From positions 1-6,455 of the forward strand of contig JAGCFG010000058.1 of assembly GCA_017650255.1 (NCBI GenBank): a stretch of 6,455 nt of DNA. The letters are read 5' to 3'. The position numbers and the translations under genes were made by a program. This DNA is from Alphaproteobacteria bacterium. GTDB taxonomy: Bacteria > Pseudomonadota > Alphaproteobacteria > RF32 > CAG-239. The notes beneath the pieces were generated by a model, which worked only from the letters and a program-made list of their open reading frames with translations, did no database searches and had not been told where the DNA came from. This document shows, piece after piece, positions 1 through 6,455 of this stretch; position 1 is the stretch's first letter, and each line of letters begins with the position of its first letter.

Positions 1-319
1 AAACACCATCCAAACAATTATCGAAAATGGCAGAGCATCTCTTTTGGACCAAACGGCAAAAAAATTTATTGATGTATATTACAAAAAGAAAAATATCTCA
101 CAGGTTTCTGTTCAAACAGCTATAAAACTGAGCGACACCCAACAAAAAAAGCTGGAAGCCAGTCTCGAAAGGCATCTCGGCAAAAAAGTTGTGGTTAACT
201 ATAAAATAAACCCAGAAATATTGGGTGGTTTATTGATAGAATGCGATTCTAAATTAATTGACGATTCTATAAAAGGTAAACTTGACCGTATTAAATTGAT
301 GATGAAAGGTACTAAATAA
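1..319 (+). CDS. atpH: ATP synthase F1 subunit delta, 3' part (N-terminus outside window)
   Basis: This is the C-terminal 105 residues of the delta subunit (the OSCP homologue), the peripheral-stalk protein that ties the top of the alpha3beta3 head to the F0 b subunits. The reading frame is open from base 2, with no start in the window; a TTG at 44 lies inside the conserved part and is not the start. Family delta proteins are about 180 residues, so roughly 75 are missing to the left. Visible hallmarks are the ENGR-x-SLL segment, where the C-terminal domain usually begins, then [20 protein letters not shown] and a [10 protein letters not shown] ending, matching the delta C-terminal signature (hydrophobic strand, GG, then a basic helix). 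The stop is one base before the atpA ATG. The identity is firm; only the left end is unknown. Confidence 0.95.
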   Translation, partial: NTIQTIIENGRASLLDQTAKKFIDVYYKKKNISQVSVQTAIKLSDTQQKKLEASLERHLGKKVVVNYKINPEILGGLLIECDSKLIDDSIKGKLDRIKLMMKGTK

Positions 320-320
320 T

Positions 321-1868
321 ATGTCTGGCGCAAGCGAAATTACATCTATTTTAGAGAGTAAAATCTCCGAAGCCGAAATGGGTATCGATATTGCCGAAGT
401 AGGACGCGTATTGTCCGTCGGCGACGGTATCGTACGTGTATACGGCTTGAATAATGTAAAATATAACGAAATGGTAGAATTTCCGAACGGAGTTAAGGGA
501 ATGGCCCTCAACTTGGAAGAAGACAACGTAGGTGTTGTTTTGTTTGGTGACGATACCGGCATTAAAGAGGGCGACATTGTAAAACGCACTGACAAAATTG
601 TTAGTGTTCCTGTCGGCAAAGAGCTTTTGGGCAGAGTCGTAAATGCCCTTGGTGAGCCCATTGACGGCTTGGGACAAATAAAAGCTGAAAAATACAGCTA
701 TTCCGAAATTAAAGCTCCAGGCATTATTGCCCGTCAAAGTGTTTGCGAGCCTGTTCAAACCGGCTTAAAAATTGTCGATGCCCTAATTCCAATCGGCCGT
801 GGACAACGCGAACTTATCATCGGTGACCGCCAAACCGGAAAAACTTCAATTATTGTTGATACCATCATCAATCAAAAACACATCAACGAGCAAGCAAAGT
901 CAGAAAATGACAAACTCTATTGCATCTATGTTGCAGTCGGGCAAAAACGTTCAACCGTAGCTCAAGTTGTTCAAACTTTGAAAGAACACGGCGCAATGGA
1001 CTACACCATTGTTGTTGCGGCTACAGCTTCTGATGCTGCTCCAATGCAATTTATCGCACCGTATTCCGGTTGTGCAATGGGAGAATATTTCCGCGACAAT
1101 GGAATGCATGCCGTAATTTTTTATGATGACCTATCCAAGCAGGCAACTGCATATCGTCAAATGTCATTGTTGCTCCGTCGTCCGCCAGGGCGTGAAGCTT
1201 ACCCCGGAGACGTTTTCTATTTGCACTCACGTCTGCTTGAACGTGCAGCCAAAATGAGCAACGAAAACGATGCAGGTTCATTAACAGCCATGCCGGTAAT
1301 CGAAACACAAGCCGGAGACGTTTCTGCATATATTCCGACCAACGTAATTTCCATTACTGACGGGCAAATATTCTTGGAAACATCATTGTTCTATCAAGGT
1401 ATTAGACCTGCAGTAAACGTCGGTATCTCCGTCAGCCGTGTTGGTTCTGCTGCACAAATTAAGGCAATGAAACAAGTTGCCGGAAAAGTAAAACTTGACC
1501 TGGCACAATATCGTGAGATGGCAGCATTTTCAAAATTTGCTTCCGATCTCGATATTTCGACCAAACAACTTTTGGCTCGAGGCGAAAGATTGACCGTATT
1601 GTTGGAACAGCCGGTTAACTCTCCGCTTCCTGTCGCTGCACAAGTTGTTGCTATTTTCGCCGGCGTCAGAGGTTTTCTGGATAAAATTCCGGTTGATGAC
1701 GTTAAAGATTTTGAAGCTTCTGCAAGACAGACAATTCAAAACAGCCACCCTGAATTTTATCGCGAAATCAATGAGAAAAAAGTTATATCCGAAGAATTGG
1801 ATAAAAAACTAACTGCTTTCTACACTGATTTTACTGAAAAATATTTAGCAAAAGACAAGGCAGCGTAG
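321..1868 (+). CDS. atpA: ATP synthase F1 subunit alpha
   Basis: This is the non-catalytic nucleotide-binding subunit of the F1 head, present in three copies alternating with beta. At 515 residues it is the normal family length. A beta-barrel N-terminal domain (about 25-95) is followed by the RecA-like nucleotide domain with P-loop GDRQTGKT at 168-175 and Walker B AVIFYDD at 264-270 (D269, D270). The alpha/beta family signature [10 protein letters not shown] lies at 363-372, directly followed by R373, the arginine finger that reaches into the catalytic site of beta. A helical C-terminal domain completes it. The ATG follows the atpH stop by one base; the only ribosome-binding candidate is AAAGG at 305-309 inside atpH, 11 bases upstream, so coupling with atpH is likely. 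Nothing is missing or broken. The sequence resembles alphaproteobacterial and mitochondrial alpha subunits. Confidence 0.99.
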   Translation: MSGASEITSILESKISEAEMGIDIAEVGRVLSVGDGIVRVYGLNNVKYNEMVEFPNGVKGMALNLEEDNVGVVLFGDDTGIKEGDIVKRTDKIVSVPVGKELLGRVVNALGEPIDGLGQIKAEKYSYSEIKAPGIIARQSVCEPVQTGLKIVDALIPIGRGQRELIIGDRQTGKTSIIVDTIINQKHINEQAKSENDKLYCIYVAVGQKRSTVAQVVQTLKEHGAMDYTIVVAATASDAAPMQFIAPYSGCAMGEYFRDNGMHAVIFYDDLSKQATAYRQMSLLLRRPPGREAYPGDVFYLHSRLLERAAKMSNENDAGSLTAMPVIETQAGDVSAYIPTNVISITDGQIFLETSLFYQGIRPAVNVGISVSRVGSAAQIKAMKQVAGKVKLDLAQYREMAAFSKFASDLDISTKQLLARGERLTVLLEQPVNSPLPVAAQVVAIFAGVRGFLDKIPVDDVKDFEASARQTIQNSHPEFYREINEKKVISEELDKKLTAFYTDFTEKYLAKDKAA

Positions 1869-1869
1869 A

Positions 1870-2775
1870 ATGGCCGGATTAAAAGAATTACGTGGACGCA
1901 TAGCAGCAATTAAATCAACCGAAAAAATAACTTCGGCAATGAAAATGGTTGCTGCTTCGCGCCTGCGCAGAGCACAAGATATTTTAAGCAAAAGCAAAAC
2001 CTATCGCAACTCTGTATACGACACAATCAGCCGTATCAATTACGCAATAAATATAAAATCTGATGAACATGTAGAATTGCAGCCGACTTTCCTAAATCAA
2101 CCCAAGGTCAATCCTCAGAAATATTTGCTGATTGTCATGTCATCAGATAAGGGGCTGTGCGGAAGTTATAACAGCTCCATAGGTAGAACAGCGGTTGCCA
2201 GAATTGAGGAGCTCTTATCCCTAGGCAAAGATGTAAAAGTCATCACCTTAGGGCGCAAAGGCTTCAACATTTTACGTCGCCGTCACCTTGACCTTATTAT
2301 CAAAAACGAAGAATCTGTTGTTAACAAAGGTGTAGAATATTCAGAAGCCACCTCTTTGGCAGAAGAAATTGCCTTAATGTACAAAAACAACGAAATTGAT
2401 GTTTGTGAAATTGTTTACAGCCGTTTCAAATCTGCATTGAGCCGTGAGATAAAAAGCGAACAGGTTTTACCTTTTGATTTGAACAAAATTTATACCGATG
2501 CAACGGATATACGTGATAATTCCATTTACAGTTTTGAACCTGGTTACGATATATTGTTGCAAACGCTGGTCCCGATGGCATTTAAGGAGTTCATTTTTGA
2601 TATGATGATAAATTCCCAAGCCTCGGAGCAGGGCGCCAGAATGGCCTCCATGGACAATGCTACCCGCAATGCCGGAGAGATGATAAGCAAACTGACCCTG
2701 CGTTACAACCGCATGCGCCAAGGTGCAATTACCACCGAATTGACGGAAATAATTTCCGGAGCCGAAGCTATTTAA
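1870..2775 (+). CDS. atpG: ATP synthase F1 subunit gamma
   Basis: This is the central rotor shaft of F1: its N- and C-terminal helices form the coiled coil that turns inside alpha3beta3 and couples proton flow to catalysis. At 301 residues it is slightly longer than the usual 285-295. The N-terminal helix has the typical ELRGRIAAIKSTEKITSAMK start, the Rossmann-like middle domain carries SDKGLCGSYN (about 92-101), and the C-terminus ends in ITTELTEIISGAEAI (287-301), which fits the gamma-subunit signature (I/V-T-x-E-x2-D/E-x3-G-A). A somewhat variable, polar stretch at about 58-80 accounts for the extra length. The ATG comes one base after the atpA stop, with AAGG at 1857-1860 as a modest Shine-Dalgarno inside atpA. 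I saw no segment resembling the redox-regulatory insert of chloroplast gamma. Confidence 0.98.
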   Translation: MAGLKELRGRIAAIKSTEKITSAMKMVAASRLRRAQDILSKSKTYRNSVYDTISRINYAINIKSDEHVELQPTFLNQPKVNPQKYLLIVMSSDKGLCGSYNSSIGRTAVARIEELLSLGKDVKVITLGRKGFNILRRRHLDLIIKNEESVVNKGVEYSEATSLAEEIALMYKNNEIDVCEIVYSRFKSALSREIKSEQVLPFDLNKIYTDATDIRDNSIYSFEPGYDILLQTLVPMAFKEFIFDMMINSQASEQGARMASMDNATRNAGEMISKLTLRYNRMRQGAITTELTEIISGAEAI

Positions 2776-2778
2776 TTT

Positions 2779-4219
<1,441 letters not shown>

Positions 4220-4220
<1 letters not shown>

Positions 4221-4564
4221 TGGCAGATATAAAATACATATTGGTCCAACCGGATAAAGTCATAAAATCTGATAAAACTTGGGGAGTTGTTCTGCCGACG
4301 GGAGAAATAAATCAGACCGTCATCTCGGGACAAACCCCGAGTGTTATCAAAACAGATACCGGAATTGTGCGCATTTTGAACGAAAAAGGCTCGGTCATTG
4401 AGGATTATTTTATCAGTGCCGGTCTTGCTACCATTGCTGATGATGAATGCATCATTTCAAGCGAAAACATAATTTCACGACACGATGCCAGCCTCGAAAT
4501 GGCACAATCCTCTGACGATGACTTTCACCAACTTATTGCGGAAAATTTGAAATCGTATAAATAA
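4220..4564 (+). CDS. atpC: ATP synthase F1 subunit epsilon, short form
   Basis: Epsilon sits on the foot of gamma and joins it to the F0 c-ring; in many bacteria its C-terminal helices also block ATP hydrolysis. At 114 residues this copy is shorter than the usual 130-140. The N-terminal beta-sandwich (about 1-84) is recognisable: KYILVQPDKVI, a GVVLPTGEI strand-turn, GIVRILNEKG, YFISAGLATIADDECIIS. The normally conserved GDFGVLPGHAP-like turn is diverged to GEINQTVISGQTP (28-40). Only about 30 residues follow, rich in Asp and Ser, enough for one short helix and not for the usual two-helix hairpin. The start is set by the overlap with the atpD stop and by AAGAGG upstream. Position directly after atpD and the sandwich pattern make the identity secure. 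Loss of epsilon-type inhibition is inference. Confidence 0.93.
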
Positions 4565-4566
4565 TT

Positions 4567-4571
4567 AGGAG
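4567..4571 (+). promoter_or_regulatory. Ribosome-binding site of the DUF4139 gene
   Basis: AGGAG lies 8 bases before the ATG at 4580 in the 15-base spacer after atpC. It supports that start. The spacer has no room for a terminator. Confidence 0.8.
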
Positions 4572-4579
4572 ATAATAAA

Positions 4580-6055
4580 ATGCGTTTTACCACGGCTGTT
4601 ACATTTTTTTTGAGCTTAACCTCAATGGCCGTGGCCGCAGAAACTATTGTAAAAGACGGAGACAAACAAACTCTGAATATTACCGTTTATAATCAGAATT
4701 TGGCTCTTGTCAAAGATGTCCGCAAAGTAGATTGGCAAAAAGGAATTAACGATATTGCCTTTGAGGGCGTTGCCTCCGGAATAAAACCCGAAACAGCCAT
4801 ACTCTACGCCCAAGGGATAAAAGTTCTGGAACAAAATTATGACTATGATATTTTAGACCTCAACAACATAATAGAAAAGTCTATCGGCAAAACAGTAAAA
4901 ACCTTAAAAATAAATCCGACAAACGGCGAAAAAATCTTTGATTCCGCAAAAATTATAAGCTTTTCAAACAACACTCCCATTTTGGAATTTAATTATGGCA
5001 TTGATGCCAATTTTGACGGACAGTTGCTTTTTGAAGATTTACCAGAAGGTCTACGCCGCAAACCAACTCTTGTTGCAAAAATATACAGCGACACCGACAA
5101 CTCGGGCAACCTTTCATTGGCCTATTTAACAAATGGGATAAGTTGGCGTGCCAACTATGTTGCCAATGTAATTGACAATACCAAACTTGACTTAACCGCT
5201 TGGGTAACCATAAACAACGAATCTGGTATTGACTATAACAATGCAAATGTTCAACTGGTTGCAGGACAAATCAATCAAACCCGCAGTAATTCTGCTTATT
5301 TTGGTGAGATGCGCGCTATGGCTGTTGCCGCTCCCAAAATGGCAATGGCCGATGGCATTGAAATTGCACAAGAGGACATAAGCGCCTATCACCTTTATAC
5401 TTTGCCCAACAAAACCACCATCAAGGACAAACAAACAAAACAAATTACCTTAATGGAAAGAAATGCTGTAAAATATACCAAAGAGGCTGAGCTAACTTCT
5501 CCACTGCATTTTTTCCCAAACAGCGACATAGAATTCAAAAACAAGCATTTATCAATGTATTATAACCTAATCAACAATACAGCTTCAAACCTTGGCGTTC
5601 AGCTTCCGGCTGGAACAATCCGTTTTTATGAAAACGATACACAAGGCAACCTGCAGTTTATAGGCGAAAATACTATTACTCATACGGCCAAAGAAGAAAA
5701 AATGCACCTCTATTTAGGCGACTACGGCAATATTTTTGCCAATGGTAAAATTAGTAAAATAACCAAGTTGGACAACGAACAAATAAAAACAGACAGCGAA
5801 TCTTGTTCAATTTTTTATACTCCATACAGCTATGAAGCTGAAATTAAAGTCTATAACTCAGGAAAGACCAAAGAACAAATTAAAATAAAACAGAATATTC
5901 CGCAAGATGCCGAAATAATCTCTCAAAACATAAAAGGGCAGAGCACTCACTCCGGCATGTACGAATGGACATTTTCTGTTGCCCCTGAAAGCAACCAAAC
6001 TCTAACATTCACACTAAAAGCTCCGCACATCCGAAAAAGGACTTGCAATAAATAG
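4580..6055 (+). CDS. Exported DUF4139-domain protein of unknown function
   Basis: This 491-residue protein begins with a signal peptide (basic Arg2, hydrophobic run about 6-18, likely cleavage after the AVAA at 17-20), so it should act in the periplasm or at the cell surface. I see no lipobox Cys and no other membrane segment. The N-terminal part (about 30-110, beginning ITVYNQNLALVKDVRKVDW) resembles the N-terminal region common in DUF4139 proteins. The DUF4139 core follows, with SLAYLTNGISWRANY at 179-193, AWVTINNESG at 207-216, QLVAGQIN at 225-232, a Met/Ala-rich loop at about 244-257 and YHLYTLPNKTTIKDKQTKQI at 270-289. The tail is basic and contains Cys489; Cys409 is the only other Cys. 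DUF4139 is also found in MuiA-like proteins, but the biochemical role is not known. The gene is 15 bases behind atpC and probably cotranscribed with it. Family assignment rests on remembered motifs. Confidence 0.85.
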   Translation: MRFTTAVTFFLSLTSMAVAAETIVKDGDKQTLNITVYNQNLALVKDVRKVDWQKGINDIAFEGVASGIKPETAILYAQGIKVLEQNYDYDILDLNNIIEKSIGKTVKTLKINPTNGEKIFDSAKIISFSNNTPILEFNYGIDANFDGQLLFEDLPEGLRRKPTLVAKIYSDTDNSGNLSLAYLTNGISWRANYVANVIDNTKLDLTAWVTINNESGIDYNNANVQLVAGQINQTRSNSAYFGEMRAMAVAAPKMAMADGIEIAQEDISAYHLYTLPNKTTIKDKQTKQITLMERNAVKYTKEAELTSPLHFFPNSDIEFKNKHLSMYYNLINNTASNLGVQLPAGTIRFYENDTQGNLQFIGENTITHTAKEEKMHLYLGDYGNIFANGKISKITKLDNEQIKTDSESCSIFYTPYSYEAEIKVYNSGKTKEQIKIKQNIPQDAEIISQNIKGQSTHSGMYEWTFSVAPESNQTLTFTLKAPHIRKRTCNK

Positions 6056-6064
6056 GAAACACAA

Positions 6065-6455
6065 ATGTCAGAAACCGATTTGCAAAACAAAATAACCTCA
6101 GCTGACATACCTTATGTTACGGAAAACCAGTTTTTTCTGAAAGAAAACGATTGGGAAATCGCCAAACAACGTTTTATAATGTTTCAACCAGAACATCGCA
6201 TTCTCGATGAAATCAAGCAAAAGCACGAAAAACTTGTCGCCGAAATCACCCCTCTAAATGCCCGTTTAGAAAATTTGAAAACAGAGGCAAAAATCAGACA
6301 AGAGAAACAAGTGCAAGAATTTTCAGCGCTTTCCAACATATCAAAATTAAAAAACTTAATATTTCTTTTGCCTGATAAATATCGTAATGAAGCAAAAAAC
6401 TTTATCAATAATTATATCTTGCAAAAAGAAACAACTCAGATTTTTCCATGGGAAA
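6065..6455 (+). CDS. Unrecognised protein, 5' part, possible coiled coil (runs off right edge)
   Basis: An open frame starts at ATG 6065 and stays open to the edge, giving 130 residues with no stop. I do not recognise the family. The visible part has no signal peptide, no membrane segment and no Cys, so it is probably cytoplasmic. It is rich in Lys, Glu, Gln and Asn. Residues about 45-85 are strongly helical and charged, with Ile/Leu at 50, 57, 64 and 71 and hydrophobic partners at 47, 61, 68 and 75, the heptad pattern of a coiled coil, though Pro63 interrupts it. A hydrophobic LKNLIFLLP patch at 95-103 is followed by another basic helix. AGGA at 6054-6057 overlaps the preceding stop and lies 7 bases before the ATG, a modest ribosome-binding site. 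The 9-base spacing suggests the same operon as the DUF4139 gene. Base use matches the neighbours. Confidence 0.75.
   Translation, partial: MSETDLQNKITSADIPYVTENQFFLKENDWEIAKQRFIMFQPEHRILDEIKQKHEKLVAEITPLNARLENLKTEAKIRQEKQVQEFSALSNISKLKNLIFLLPDKYRNEAKNFINNYILQKETTQIFPWE

Noticed and set aside
44..46. TTG at 44 as a start codon for a short 91-residue protein
   Set aside because: The frame is open further upstream to base 2 and the preceding residues (IENGRASL) match the delta subunit, so this is an internal codon of atpH.
254..758. Overlapping minus-strand open frames of 135 codons each opposite the start of atpA
   Set aside because: They lie wholly opposite well-conserved atpH/atpA coding sequence, show no family resemblance, and have no upstream ribosome-binding site of note; they are shadows of atpA codon use.
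6030..6055. Possible frameshift at the A-run near the end of the DUF4139 gene, which could explain its unusual basic tail
   Set aside because: Neither alternative frame yields a more family-like C-terminus: one hits a stop almost at once and the other gives a polar tail that also ends within a dozen codons.
6184..6408. Minus-strand open frame of 74 codons at the right end
   Set aside because: It is opposite the plus-strand frame starting at 6065, which has a ribosome-binding site, operon spacing and a regular helical pattern; the reverse product is Ser/Phe/Cys-rich, as expected from the complement of Lys/Glu-rich codons.

Overview
This window is a piece of a bacterial chromosome, about 40% G+C by eye. 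It holds the F1 sector of an F-type ATP synthase followed by two genes outside the enzyme. Every gene is on the + strand and the genes are packed with almost no spacing, so one polycistronic transcript is likely. The gene order delta-alpha-gamma-beta-epsilon with no F0 gene between, and alpha and beta sequences close to the alphaproteobacterial and mitochondrial type (for example the [17 protein letters not shown] stretch of alpha), point to an alphaproteobacterium. The low G+C and Lys/Asn-rich proteins suggest an uncultured or host-associated lineage. That placement is inference from sequence memory, not from a search.

Layout: 1-319 is the 3' end of atpH (delta subunit, N-terminus outside the window). 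321-1868 is atpA (alpha), 1870-2775 atpG (gamma), 2793-4220 atpD (beta) and 4220-4564 atpC (an unusually short epsilon). 4580-6055 encodes an exported protein of the DUF4139 type, of unknown function. 6065-6455 is the 5' part of an unrecognised, coiled-coil-like gene that runs off the right edge. No stretch over 20 bases lies outside a gene, and I saw no terminator, RNA gene, CRISPR array, mobile element or phage feature.

The five atp products assemble as alpha3 beta3 gamma delta epsilon, the catalytic head of ATP synthase on the cytoplasmic side of the inner membrane. Their motifs are intact: P-loops in alpha and beta, the catalytic Glu of beta, the arginine finger of alpha, and both gamma signatures. 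Junctions are tight (1-base gaps before atpA and atpG, a TAATG overlap at atpD/atpC), which suggests translational coupling. Only atpD and the DUF4139 gene have a near-consensus Shine-Dalgarno in a spacer of their own.

Most of the window is ordinary housekeeping. The points worth a second look are the epsilon subunit without its usual C-terminal helical domain, the exported DUF4139 gene placed directly behind atpC with no visible terminator, and the unrecognised partial gene after it. I did not find convincing evidence for a new biological system.
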